DNA of 64,000 nucleotides. Source: Juglans regia. Lineage: Eukaryota > Streptophyta > Magnoliopsida > Fagales > Juglandaceae. The stretch is from contig NC_049905.1 in assembly GCF_001411555.2 (NCBI RefSeq), forward strand, positions 21,318,097-21,382,096. The letters are read 5' to 3'. The translations under genes were made by a program, and so were the position numbers. Below are positions 24,465 through 35,963 of this stretch, piece after piece (the first letter of the stretch is position 1; each line of letters starts with the position of its first letter). The notes beneath the pieces are model-generated. The model was not told the DNA's origin, did not search any database, and saw only the letters and a list, made by a program, of their open reading frames with translations.

Positions 24465-24890
24465 TACATATATTAGGGTATATGTGTGAACTCTTTGTTT
24501 CAAACAACTCAATATATCTATTTTGCTCGTGAAGAAACAACAGAATGATTGAAAAAAAGGATTGAAAAAACAACTCTTTGTTTCAAACAACTCAAACAAC
24601 AAAAGGATTGAAAAACTCAGACTTTACTACCCGTACATAAATTAGGGTAAAGTGATGAGAGGCCTTTTGGGTTTTATAAACTCAGACCAACGATAAAACT
24701 ATGCACTCTCTGTCTTTGGGCGCGCATTGCAATTGACACCAAATTGAAATCAGACTAAGTAAAAGCACATTGAAGAAAGGCCATAAATACATACTACACA
24801 AACGTACATACATAAGCATACATGGAGAGCAAAATTTCTCATACATGCATATATGATGAATATATAAAGACGGGGAGAGAGTGAACTCAC

Positions 24891-24975
24891 ATAGATAGAA
24901 AACTTTTGGAGCGAAGAATAGAAGAAGAGAAAGGAGCAGTAATGGTGCACCTATGAAGGTGATGAAGGTCCTCTT
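24891..24975 (-). pseudogene. Putative first exon with signal-anchor-like segment
   Basis: The minus strand reads KRTFITFIGAPLLLLSLLLF then FAPKVFYL, a strongly hydrophobic stretch behind basic residues, ending at a GTGAGT donor (24890-24885). No ATG lies in frame at the start; GTGAAAGAGG occupies the place where one would be expected. The adjacent plus-to-minus reading DEIKLPPKFKFLPGVSGE in another frame may be part of the same original exon. Likely membrane protein, family unknown. Confidence 0.35.
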
Positions 24976-25389
24976 TCACCTGAAACACCCGGCAGGAACT
25001 TGAACTTCGGTGGAAGTTTAATTTCGTCAGACGAAGATGAACTGGTGACTCACGGCAAACGGAATGTATAGCTTGGCGAAAAAAACCAAGAGGAAATGGA
25101 GAGGAAGAAATGAAGAGGAAGAAAAAGGGGATTTTGGGAGAGGAAGAAAGGCAAAGGAAGAGAAAGGGGGAGAAAGCAACGACATCATGGGTGAAAGATC
25201 TGGTTTTGCTAATAAAATAATCTGGATAGCAATGAATAGTAGGTCTTCAAATTTGAAGATGGATTGGCATGTCCTGTAGCTCAGTTTCAGATTTTAGTAT
25301 ATGGTGAATCCAATGCAGTGATTTTAAAGCCAAATTCATCAAATTTTGAAGATTGAACTTATTTGATGAGTCCAATGCCAATGCTCTCA

Positions 25390-25736
25390 TTGGCTTTCCC
25401 TTTCACGTCCCTTGAGCAAAACTTTAAATACAGATTTTAGAAAGAAAATCCCATCTCATTTGATAACCATGCAGAATCTAACGAATCTAGGCTTGGTCTC
25501 CTCTCATGTAAAAGCCCATGTATCTCATCACGTCACAAAACACAGCCCTTTGTCACTCACTCTCTAAGTAAAAGGGCAGCGCCATCTTAAAAAACGAAGC
25601 ACCCTTAGAATTACCAATTCGATGTGGAACGTTTTAAGCAGAAAAATGGCTGAAAGAATGTGATGCACAGGAGCCAAATTCTTGTATATTGTAATCTGAG
25701 ATTGGCTTGGATCCATTGCAAACCCGATCTTTATGT
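25390..25736. other. 3' flank of the DYW-PPR gene
   Basis: Presumed 3' UTR of the minus-strand PPR gene. Nothing else is recognised. Confidence 0.4.
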
Positions 25737-27919
25737 CTACCAACAGTCTTTACAAGAACAGATTCCCTTTTTAAAATGGTGATATCTAATCCTGTCCCTG
25801 ACAATAATCTCTCGATCATAAACTTTGGAGATGAACTTTGTTGCTTCGTGGCAGTCCCCACAAACTCGTAAGTTCTTTACAATTCGAATTGGGGTTTGGG
25901 GTGCTGTGTTCATCAAGCCAAAAGCAATAGCTAACTTCTCACTATGTTTAGATAGGGCTGTCTCTTTATCTTCCTCATCATCAATATCAAGCAAAACGTC
26001 TCCAAATTGTGGAACATAACCAGCAATCTTCAACTTAGTTGTCATCTCATCTAAGAACAAGTAGAGCTGTTTAGTCTGGGGATGGGATCTATCTCCCACA
26101 AGGAATTGATGGAACACACCATTTAATTCAATGGAGCTGCAACCTGGGATTTTCTTTCTTCCATTTAATTCAATCTCCTCTCTCACAACCTTTGCTTCAT
26201 TCCATCTCCTGGAAGCAGAATAAATATTAGCCAAAAGAACACAACAGCCGATATGGTTAGGATCCATTTCTTTTAATATCTTTCCTATTCTCTCTCCCCT
26301 TTCCATGTCTTTATGGATTCTACAAGCACCGAGTAATGCTCCCCATATGGCAGCATCTGGAGCCATTGGCATGCTAGATATGATCTCTTCAGCTTCATCC
26401 AAGAATCCAGCACGGCCCAGTAGATCTACCATACACCCATAATGCTCTATCTCAGGCTCAATTCCATAACAACTTGCCATGGACTCAAAATAACCTCTTC
26501 CTTCATCGACCATATTTCCGTGGCTGCAAGCATTTAACATGGCAATAAAAGTCACCTTATTCGGAGAAACTTTTTCAAGCTTCATTTGTTCAAATATTTC
26601 AATTGCTTCCTTGGATTTTCCATGCATTGAAAAACCACCAATTACAGCATTCCAAGGCCAAACCTTCCTCCTCAGACCACGTCCATTGCAGAAAACCTTT
26701 GATGCAAATTCTATCTGTCCACACTTTGCATACATGTCTATTAGGCTAGCTAGCAATTGCTCATTCATCTTGATCTCACCCCTTTCAATATAGACATGGA
26801 TCCACCTTCCTTGATCCAATGCCACTAGATTTGCACAGGCTGCCAGGACACTTACCAGGGTAAACTCATTGGGTTTAGGACCTATTTGCAGCATCTTGTG
26901 GAAGAGATCCAATGCCTCCAGGAAACAACCCACCTGAAGATAACAACCACTAACTCATTTAAACAAAGCCACCGGCCATAAAAATGTTTAATAAAAGAAA
27001 AACAACATTTTTGGACTGGTAACTCTTTATGTTCATTCCAACTAGACTCTAGAGGTGCAAAGGTAATTCGTAAACAATGGGGCATGTTGTTCTGAAATGA
27101 AAAGGAAAACAATGCATTGCAACAACATTCTTGACCAAGGTGTCAAAAAAACATTTGAAGCATGCATACGAGGTAGTCATTTTTTTTTTCAAATACAGTT
27201 ACCTGGACGTAACCAGCTATGATAGTACTCCATGATACAACATCTCGTTCAGGCATTCGATCAAACCACTCTAGAGCTCGATCCATATCACCTGTCCCTA
27301 CGTACCCACCAACCATAATATTCCATGAATACAAATCCCGCTCCACGCTGCAATCAAACATCCTTCTGGCCTCCTCAACCAAGCCCCAATTCGCATACAT
27401 CCCAATCAATGCATTGGTAACAAACACATTGTTCTCCATCCCAACTTTTATGGCATGAACTCGAACTTGCTCACCCTCCAATAACCCCAAACTGTTCCCA
27501 CATGCTTTAAACAAAAACACAAAAGTGTAACGATTAGGTGTAAGGCTCAGACCCCGGACCACTGACCGAAATATAATCATAGAGTTGTAGGAAGAAGTGG
27601 AAGACAGTGAATGAGCTTTGATCATTGTGTTGTGGAGGAAGAGGTCTGGAAAAGGGATTTGATCAAACACTTGGCGTGCATACAGTATGGAGCCAAAGCT
27701 GGAGAAGGCAAGCTTTTCAAGGAATTTATTGGCTCGGATAGGGCTCAGGAGAAGGCCGGTGGTGATCAGATGGGCATGTGCTTGCTTGATCTGTTCCATT
27801 GATTTGCATGAATCGAGAAGAGAGATGGGTTTATGATATGAAGGAAAGGGTCCTTTGAAGGGGGAGCAACGTTTCATTGTAACGGTCAAAATTGGGGAAA
27901 TGTTAGGCCAATGGCCCAT
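25737..27919 (-). CDS. PPR protein, PLS-DYW class (two exons)
   Basis: Join of exon 1 (27919-27203) and exon 2 (26933-25737), 637 residues. The intron (27202-26934, 269 bp) has donor CCAG|GTAACTG and acceptor TCTTCAG|GTGGGT, and splicing gives an unbroken repeat GYVQVGCFLEALDLFHKM. PLS repeats lead to an E/E+ region (CSSIELNGVFHQFLVGDRSHP) and a DYW cytidine-deaminase domain with the zinc motif HSE at about 569 and CGDC at 597-600, and a second site in HHFKKGICSC. The protein should perform site-specific C-to-U editing in an organelle. The last three residues are DCW and not DYW, a change in the tripeptide that names the domain. A second ATG 14 codons in (MKRCSP, 27877) is an alternative start; both precede a Ser/Pro-rich targeting-like N-terminus. 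Resembles the At3g62890/At5g66520 group, unverified. Confidence 0.9.
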
Positions 27920-30186
27920 TCATTGCAGTGGTCGTACCCTACCCAGCACCCCAATGCATGCATGCCCCACTTTCTAACCTGTAATGTTTTCCAGAATAGA
28001 TGAAATGAATTAACCAAGATCCAATAAATGAAAGGAATATCATATTAAAGAACGTAGCAAGAAATGAAGCAGGAGGAGCAGTGAGCGTGGGTTATAATCA
28101 TATTGTGGAGAAAAGGAGTGTGTTTTTCAAAAGAAATCCCACATCGACAATATATCAAACCTTCTTCCGAGACGTTTTATATATTATAGACATTAGACAT
28201 GTATCATTTTTGGCAACACTATATAAACTTTTCTATATTAGAGAGTTTATTTGTGCGTCTAGTTTTAAACAAATCATTTTTTAAATGAGTGGTATTACGG
28301 CCTTTATTGTGTCTATTTAAAACACAATTTTAAAAAAATTGATGAATTGATAAACCGAAATTTTGTATATTAACATCTCGTGTCTAATTTTAAATATCAT
28401 TTATACAAACACTAAACTGGAATACGTTTTACGTTTAGATTATGCCAGCATATAATTTAAGTAGCCCCCGCCCAGTCCCTACGCAAATCGTTGAATTTTT
28501 AAATTTTTACTTAGCCCTAAGAAAGAACGAAAGAAAATATAACAAATAGGTAGAACTATCATTCAACATGCCATCTACCATTCACATATATTGACGAATT
28601 TTGCATTCACACATCTCTGGAGAAAAGGATGGATGGGCCAACAATCTTGTTGGGGATCTTCAATACTTATTTTCCAAAAAAAAAAAAAAAAAATTTAAGT
28701 TGAAATCAATTCTACTATATTTTTACAACCATATAAACAAGTTGAAAATTCTGGAAAAAAAAAATGCACTCTCAAAATGTAGTATATTGATAAGAGATCA
28801 TATACTACTTATCATTTTTATACCACGCACTAACATATAATTTATTACTTTTATTATTTTATTTAAATATAAATATTTATACATCAAACCGCTATGACAA
28901 AAAATTAAATTATGAGATAACCTTCTAACCGGATTTAGTGTAAATGCTTGCTGTACACCACCTAATAACAGGTTGACACATCGGCCCGTGTCTTCCTTTT
29001 AGAAACAAATGAGACGCATAGGATTTGGTTCCAAAATTAAACTAAAATCAAGTCGATTTCTCATCTTGTGGAGTAAGATGAGATTGTAATTTTTTAAATA
29101 GTAATAAGTTAGTTTGTAAATAGTAGTGAAATAGTTTTAGTTGAGTATTTTTTAAATTTTGAAAAATAAGAGAGAAAAAATTAAAAAAAATATTATAAAG
29201 TTAAAATATCGTAAGAATATTATTTTATAATATTATTTTTGTTTAGAAATTTGAAAAAATTGAAATTATTTTTTATTTAAAAGTTTGAAAAAGTTGTAAT
29301 GATTAATTTGAAAATGTTGTATTTGAATTATGTTTGAAAATAAGGTAAAATAAGATAAAATAAAAATTTTTTGTCTCGTCTGAAATCCCAAACCTAAAGT
29401 GACTAACCAAGAGCACTCTTTGTAAGTAGAACCAAATGTTCACAGGCTTGGCTGGGCTAGTAAGAGAGCGACAATTCCAATAACTAGCTACTCACTCCAT
29501 AGCTCATCCGATTCCGCAACACCAACTTCTAATTTTTCAAAGAAAGAAAGAAAGAAAGAAGACTTTGCATCTCTCTTTCGTGCCCATGTATACTGTAAAT
29601 GTCGCCCAATTTTACTGTAATTTTTAAATCACCCATGTTCTCTCCAAGTTTGTAAATGTCTTTGTTGTAAGGTGAGATAAAGGAATCCAAGAGTGGGTTC
29701 ATGATATTGATATACTTATTAGCTAATTTATTCATTTTTGTATTTTCTTAGCACTTTTCCCTCATCTGGCCTTGTTTATTCTCAGTAACGTGTTAAAATT
29801 TCTTACATCGTTTGGATTTCTTCCTCAGTCAGTAGGAGAGAGAAAATAAATGGAAACAAAAATTTTTCATTTTTTTTTTAATTTAAAGAAAGTTTTTGAA
29901 TGCCTATAAAGAAAACCAAAGGAAATAACTATTAAAAAAAAAAAAAATTAAAGTTTGTATATGAAATCCTATCCAAAATCTTAGTTTCACAACTTCAATT
30001 CCTTTTTTTAACACACATTTTCTTGACATCCAAACATTTTCTTCGCACTCCATTTTGATACAACATTTTTCATATCGTTAAATTTAAGTTTAACCTTAAG
30101 TCTATTCAAAAGTTGAGATTTAATTAATTTAGGAAAGAGTGACCGACGAGCTGTGTTTGAGGAGAAAGAGAGCGAGCAATTAGAGA
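27920..30186. other. Intergenic DNA with scattered repeats
   Basis: No gene is recognised. Contents: a block at 28300-28400 related by inversion to the 8.9-9.3 kb tandem repeat; a unit at 28549-28745 duplicated at 56695-56895; and an AT-rich MITE-like block at about 29060-29400 with the phrase AAAAAGTTGTAATGATTA. Long poly(A) or poly(T) tracts interrupt it. Confidence 0.45.
28549..28745 (+). repeat. Duplicated block, partner at 56695-56895
   Basis: Both copies carry ATCATTCAACATGCCATCTA, CACACATCTCTGGAGAAA, GGATGGATGGGCCAACAATC and an A tract followed by AAGTTGAAATCA. They are in the same orientation. No coding content. Confidence 0.7.
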
Positions 30187-30219
30187 CTAGTAAAAGATGT
30201 TACGTGCCTAAGGCACGTA
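30187..30219 (-). mobile_element. Helitron 3' terminus (minus strand)
   Basis: On the minus strand an 8-bp-stem hairpin TACGTGCC/GGCACGTA with loop TTA (30219-30201) is followed by a 10-nt spacer, then CTAG (30190-30187), then T. The architecture (stem length, loop length, spacer, CTAG|T) equals that of the terminus at 1832-1864. The element would extend rightwards from 30187. The 5' end is not fixed. Confidence 0.62.
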
Positions 30220-30639
30220 TGCTTAATTGAATATTTTTTATGTTTTTATCTCATTAATAAGATACCTATTTAATTCACAAAATTTTTACAAGTAGATAAA
30301 AAAGTTACAAATTTGAATAAAATTTATTTATTTTTTTCTTTTAGCCAATCACTCATTAATTGAAATTTACATTAAATTAGCTATCACATACTCTATAATA
30401 ATAAAATATTATTATTCTTTATTATTAATATTTCTTTAATTAAATTATATAGATTAACATTACTTATATTATAATTTCTTTCAGTAGCTCACCGATGACA
30501 GATCAAAGCATCCATCATGCATCGTCCAAAGTAAATGATAATGCAATAATTTTATTTTCAGTTATAAAGTCATATCGACCATAATAATAAAGCTAAAGGC
30601 ATACAATTTGAAGAATGGAAAAGAAAAAAAATTATAATT

Positions 30640-30802
30640 TACCGGAGGAAGAGGAGGAGGTTACGAATCTGAAATGAGAGGAGTAGCGAGGCAGTCGAAG
30701 TGAGGCGAAGGGCGGAGGTCAGAGAATTAGGAGAGCTTCGTCAGGGCTCCAGTAGAGCTGAAGGCAATAGCATCGGCGACCATTGAGAATTTGAGAACAA
30801 GG
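30640..30802 (-). pseudogene. Captured exon fragment, transit-peptide-like
   Basis: The minus strand starts MVADAIAFSSTGALTKLS, a stop, then FSDLRPSPHFDCLATPLISDS, another stop, and ends at CTTCCTCCG|GTAAAT, a plausible splice donor. Ser/Ala/Leu-rich composition without acids at the start resembles a plastid targeting peptide. It is oriented as the Helitron ending at 30187 and lies within 0.7 kb of its 3' end, so it may be a captured first exon. The original gene is not recognised. Confidence 0.35.
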
Positions 30803-32585
30803 GGGCCGAAGAACAACTAGTCCGGAATTTTTTTTTCTTGTATTTTTTAAAACCTAATCTCAAACGTTTTATTATGCATCAGTTAATCTCAAACGTTTTA
30901 CTATGCATCATTACTATTCAGTGATTCACAGTCCCACACTCCATAATTTTTTTTTTTTTTTTTTTATAGGATGTAAGATGTTTACAGATTATTCAATCTC
31001 CAATTTTGCCATGCATCATGGATTTTATTCCAAGTATTAAAAAAGATTTAAATCATTGGAGCAATCTGAATGTTGTTGAAAATACGTACAAACTTAGAAT
31101 CTTACTTTTATTTTAACAGAATCTTACAACAAAAACATTAAATACAAATTTTAATTGTCTATGGTTTATACTAAAGTCGGACAGGTGACAGAGAGAGAGA
31201 GAGACCCAAAAATAAAACTGCTAAATTTACATGAGAAAAACTGTAATTTAAGTACAAGAAAACTAACAAATGAGTAGAGTGAATGCCATTTGTCTCGGCT
31301 TTTAATGAATATTGTATAGTTGTGCCCTCTAAAAAAACTAACAAATGCAGGACTACATTTATGGGTTTTTCTTTTTCTTTTTCAAAAAAAAAAAAAAAAA
31401 AATAGCTTATATGGTACATCTCTTTAAAAAAAAAAAAAAAAAGAACCCCAAAAGCACATCCCCCAATATGTTTGAAAAGTTTCAGAACACATCCCAATTC
31501 AAAAACCAGGTATTTTATCAAAAACCACCCCAACCAAAAACCAAACCCAAAACCATGGCTGCTGATCATGCTTCTGGTATTCTATCTTTACTCATCCCAA
31601 GGGTTCGATGCGCACCATCAAACAAGAAATTGGCCAGGAAACCTGAAAAGGACGCAGTTTGGTGACCCATGTGTATGGCCTTGTGTCGAAGGGTCATCGA
31701 TCATCTTCAAGTCTAGTACTTCAGCTGGTTTGGTATGAAGAAATTTTAACTGATCAATCAATTTCTCCTTCCTCGAGTGCTCTTGGGTGGTTCTTCTTCA
31801 TCCTCGTTGTCGACCTTCATGTACAATCCAAGTTGTTCCAAAGGGTTACCCTGAAGTTTGAAACTACCAAAACCAAAACCATTTTAAGAATGATCTGGGC
31901 TTCTCTCTTCTGGGAAACTTGGTAGATGTTCGTCATGGGCAGCCGTAAGCATTTCTCGATCTTCCATAAATTGGCTGTTTTCATTCATATCGACAGTCTT
32001 CTCCATCTGCAACAAGCCAGAAGCATTTTAATAACATTTATAGAAATAGGTTGCAGTTCGCTTCTGCCACAAGATTCATCTGTCCACCTTACCTTTAGCT
32101 ACTGACAATCCACCACTGCTCCAGCCCAGCCCAGCGTCCCTCTTCCATTCTCTATCTCTCAACCCACGGCCCCCAGCCATCCCCGTGCAGCCACTAACTG
32201 CCTTAGACTGCCACGACCCATGTCCAACCCCACCTCCCTTAGCTACTGCCTTTGTCCCCTGCACCACCGAGTGAAGAGAAGATCAAAAGAAGAAGAAGAT
32301 GCAAAAATGGTGTTACGCGGAACACGCGGAAAGTAAATGACAAAAACAATAACAAAATCGTAATAAGACCGAAACACAAAGGGCACAGATGGAAGAAAAA
32401 TGTGTCACTGTTTATTTCTGTTCATGTTTATAGCCTCTTTTAAGTATAAGGGGATATATATAATATTTTATATATTTATAATATATGTTAATTAAAAAGA
32501 AAAACCTAAGCATCAAAACGACACTATTTTAATCAAAACAACGTCGTTTTGATGCCTGGGTTTTTTTTTAACAACCCCTCATAAT
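30803..32585. other. Intergenic DNA without a recognised gene
   Basis: Contains several long poly(T)/poly(A) runs (30945-30965, 31385-31402, 31426-31442) and a GA run at 31191-31203. Open frames at 31345-31925 overlap A tracts and show no domain. A GC-rich patch at 32080-32270 has no recognised product. Confidence 0.4.
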
Positions 32586-32647
32586 CAAAACTGCACTGTT
32601 TTGTCAATGACAAAACGACACAGTTTTGACAAAACAGTGCAGTTTTG
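32586..32647. repeat. Perfect 21-bp inverted repeat
   Basis: The left arm begins CAAAACTGCACTGTTTTGTC (32586-32606) and the right arm is its exact reverse complement (32627-32647), with a 20-nt spacer. Related ACGAC/GTCGTTTT palindromic pieces lie just upstream (about 32516-32552). It is probably a transposon tip or a hairpin-forming transcript region. Confidence 0.75.
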
Positions 32648-33503
32648 AGCCTAGTATTTATACCCCTGCAGCCCCCCCCCCCCCCCCCCGCCCCCCAAAA
32701 AAAAAAAAAGAAAAAAAAATCCTGAAGCCTTTAACCCTTCCGAGTCCTAACAGTCAACAAGTTTCCCCTTTCACCTGTCGTAAGTCCTCTCGCCATTTGT
32801 GATACCTTCGTGAATCATCACCGTCTATCAATCTCGCCAAAGTCGTTGTCTATCACAACAAAGGTAAGGCCGATTTCTCTTAATCTCATGTAGTTTTTTT
32901 TTTTTTTTAAAAGAAAAATTTATGCAATATGAATGATGGAGGATGAGATTGTGAATTATGTGTTGTGGAGGATAAATGTGCATGTGAATTTTTTGAACTT
33001 TGATTGAAATTTTTAGGGTCTCGGTATGTATAAAGAGTTAGAGATCATTTGAAGTTTATTGTTGGAGAAGTTGAAGTTTATTTCTTAGGGTTTTGGAGTG
33101 CATAAAATCAAATGAAGCTGTATGAACTAAATTGGGAAAAAAATCCTCAATTTACTTTACCTATTAATCCTTGATGGGATATTACCTTTTAAGAGTAATA
33201 TATACGTACTCTTTCATAAGATTTTTTATTTTTTCAGAATGTACAAAATTGAAAGGGGAACCTTTTTTTTTTTTCTGAAATGATTTTTTTTTTCCCTGAG
33301 GTTTTTCTTAAATGAATTGGTGGTGGAATGAACTTCATGGCAAAAGAATAGAAAAACTGAAAAATCTGTTTTGTAATGCATGTTTGTGAATGTTCATTTG
33401 CAATGCATGTTTGTAAATGTTAATTTGTAATGCATGGAACTTGGTTGGATGTTCATTGTTTGGCATGTTTACTATAATTTCATATTTCTTCTCATTGTTT
33501 AGT
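32648..33503. other. Leader-like region before the hAT remnant
   Basis: Holds a poly(C) run near 32667-32694 followed by a poly(A) run, then a CT-rich stretch. GCAATGCATGTTTGTGAATG-type phrases repeat near 33380-33430. No gene is seen; it is probably part of the decayed hAT element. Confidence 0.35.
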
Positions 33504-33905
33504 TCATGGAATATCCGATAGATTCCAGTGCGAGTTCCCCTATCCAAGGTATCTCTACCCCTACCCTTACCCCTGCCCCAACACCTTGCCCCTCCCTCAG
33601 GCCCACCAAGAAACCTGATTTCATAATTTGGTCTCAGTTCACCAAACTAGAGGGTGAAGACCCCAATAACCCCTAAACAAAGTGTAATCACTGTGAAAAA
33701 ATTTATGAATGCCACTATAGGAAACATGGTACCTCACAATTAAAAGTGCACTTAGAAGAACAATGCAAAAAAAGTCTAATATTAAGATCATTACAAGAGA
33801 ATAGCCAACCTAGGCTAGAGATTGGACTTATGTTGAATCCTAATCCTAAAGACCCAATGAACTATGCTTATCTTCATCCCAATGACCCAATCTCATATTG
33901 GCTAG
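33504..33905 (+). pseudogene. hAT transposase N-terminal fragment, BED zinc finger
   Basis: Reading from ATG 33504 gives a Pro/Thr-rich leader (STPTLTPAPTPCPSLRP), then WSQFTKLEGEDPNNP, an in-frame TAA near 33674, then TKCNHCEKIYECHYRKHGTS and LKVHLEEQCKKS. The W..F opening with C-x2-C and H-x5-C is a BED-type zinc finger as in RICESLEEPER-like hAT transposases. The hAT core and dimerisation domain do not follow, so this is a truncated, stop-containing remnant of a DNA transposon. Confidence 0.65.
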
Positions 33906-34399
33906 TACTTTTAATATATTTTAAATCTTTGTTTCATGTTTATAACTTTATAATTCTAATTTGATTTATTTTTAACTTATTAACATTGTAGGTTTTATGA
34001 TCTCGATTCTCACAGTCTCACAGCAGTCGACACAACTCAGTGAACTCACAGCCACCCCAAATTGATCAAATTTGAAATGTTATGATTTTGTAAATTTACA
34101 ATTACTTGTAATGTTGCTACAATAGTTAATAGTACAATTTGTAATATTTACCATTTTTAGATGGGTTTGTAATATTGTAATAATTTATTAGTTCTCTAAA
34201 TTTGTATAATTATAATAGCTTCAAGTCTTAGTGATGATTATTAGTTAATACTTAATAGTATTAGTTGAAACCAAGTATATAGTTAACAGTTATATCCATA
34301 TAATTTATTTTTTGTTTTCAGTTTTTAAATATATTTATATTTGCAGGCCCAAAATGGTCCAAAAATAGGTTTGAATGTGTTTTCGAGCCATTTTGGTGT

Positions 34400-34615
34400 T
34401 TTCGAGCCATTTTGGGCACAAATAACTTAACTGGGCCAAAGGCCGAGGTGGGGGGGGGGGGCAGATGGATGGAGGTCCACCTCTTCACCCCGTGCAACAA
34501 ACGAGGTACCCCGCCATCGCATAGATGGGGGCAGATTGAGGGGAAAAAATTTCCACCATCGCCCATGCAAAGGGGGTGGCCCCGCCTCGTAGGGGGCGGG
34601 TAGCACCACTACTAG
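34400..34615. mobile_element. GC-rich hAT-like end (tentative)
   Basis: A GC-rich island with poly(G) (34447-34459) and several C/G blocks ends in GGGCGGGTAGCACCACTAC. Its reverse complement resembles the island at 505-625. It follows the hAT BED-finger fragment by 0.5 kb, so it may be the right end of that element. The matching left end and the 8-bp duplication were not found. Confidence 0.3.
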
Positions 34616-34868
34616 AGAGCGCTTGAGAGGATGGTCCTGACAAAGCTTCAGATTCGCTGCGTTTGCATCCATCGTAACAAAAAGAGAGTTGACATTGTTG
34701 TTTTCTATTGAAGGGTGTAAGATTTAATTTTCACCTCATTCGGTTCCTAGGCGCTCCCTTTTATAAAAGTTGTGTATATTTGAATCTTGTACCTATTAGA
34801 ATAATATGTCTTCCTATAAAATTTAATAATAATAATTAAAAAAGGGCCCCAGCTACTGATCACTAAGG

Positions 34869-35963
34869 ATGGCATTTCAAAGCTATCTTCTGTTAGTTCT
34901 TCTCTACTCATTCACTAACATCATTGCTTCAACACCAATTCATTACCATAATCATGTTGTACTCAACAGGAGCAGTTTCCTGCAGGTTTCATTTTTGGGA
35001 TGGCATCATCGTCTTACCAAGTTTGTCTTCTCTACTTTTCTGCATTCCTATATGATTTTTTGAATCACAATAGAGTTTTGCTTCTAGATTTCTGACAAGA
35101 AAGGATGTAATTATACTGTGTCCATGTGTGTTCTTTTGAATTACAATTACAATATGGGCATAATGTTAAGTCCTTGAATACTAATAGATGAACAAAGCTG
35201 CTAAAAGGGAGAGGACTACAACTGGGTCAGTGTCGATTGTGTAGGATGCCGTGGACGTCGGAGTCGAAAGCGTTGTAGAATTTTATGATCTTGAGGGCTA
35301 AAGGTTTAATCAAATTAGTATCTAATAATCACAGGGCTTTTGGATCAATAGTTACGTCTTTAACACAATACTCCTAAAGCATGTGGTGGTTTGGGGTTTT
35401 TCCCCCAAAATCTCTGAAAAACCATGTTGCCTTGGTAGCCTTGGGTGGCAAATTTAGCTCATACAGATAGAACTTGGATTTGGGTTATGTCAGGAAAATA
35501 CATGAAGCATTCAAAGTTTTGGTAGGTAGAAGTTCAATCTCAACTAGTGGTTTTGGAAAGTGATTTTTACATGCCAAACATTAATAAATATAATATATAA
35601 TTAATTATTTTAAAAATATTTCCAACATATTCTTGATCAAAAATAGCTTCAAGAAATAATTGGAGTCCTACTCCCCCTGTCAGTGAAATATGCATTTAGA
35701 TTCTTTGCTCTTAAGATAGGCTGCATTCCCTTGGCTGAATTACCTTGCATGCCAACTTTGAAACCGTAGGTCCGCATGAACCTATCTAGATCATGTTGGA
35801 GATATTTGCTAGTTTTAGCTGATCACTGATAGTTATAGCCCTAATTATTATAGAAAAATACTCCTTTAATGTATTCTAAATGCATTTCTATGATGAAATT
35901 GCAGATAAGATACAAGATGGCAGTAATGGAGACGTAGCTATTGATCAATGCCATCACTATAAG
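34869..35963 (+). pseudogene. GH1 beta-glucosidase, 5' fragment (exons 1-3), broken
   Basis: Exon 1 (34869-35020) encodes a signal peptide (MAFQSYLLLVLLYSFTNIIA) and a start typical of secreted plant beta-glucosidases. One missing base near 34977 throws PAGFIFGMASSSYQ out of frame. A degenerate exon 2 trace (E-A-A-K-G-R-G-like) lies near 35190-35235. A 59-nt exon 3 (35905-35963) with acceptor TTGCAG and donor GTATGG reads KIQDGSNGDVAIDQCHHYK, where the family has DQYHRYK; 59 nt is the customary size of exon 3 in plant GH1 genes. Nothing with the catalytic TFNEP or ITENG motifs follows, so no active enzyme is possible. Part of its second intron is duplicated at 53212-53390. Confidence 0.7.

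Larger units (their letters stand above)
21314..25386 (-). mobile_element. PIF/Harbinger-like element carrying host-type exons (4.07 kb)
   Basis: The left end GAGCATTGACATTGACTTCA and the inverted right end GAGCATTGGCATTGGACTCA remain alignable for about 45 bases (both reach AAATTTGAT). TCA lies immediately outside both ends (21311-21313, 25387-25389), consistent with a 3-bp duplication, although the family preference is TWA. No transposase is recognised inside. Instead the minus strand carries spliced-looking exons of a membrane-protein gene (24891-24975, 23104-23192, 22042-22745) plus a foldback element at 24152-24464. The structure is that of a non-autonomous, gene-capturing DNA transposon. 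An alternative is a native gene flanked by two separate MITE remnants, but each MITE should then show both its ends. Confidence 0.6.

Noticed and set aside
31600..31625. GGGTTCGATGC, resembling a tRNA B box
   Set aside because: No A box at the right distance and no cloverleaf can be formed; no tRNA gene was found in the window.
31345..31925. Three overlapping plus-strand frames (MAADHASGILSLLIPRVR and others)
   Set aside because: They begin in or near A tracts, overlap each other and match no family I know.
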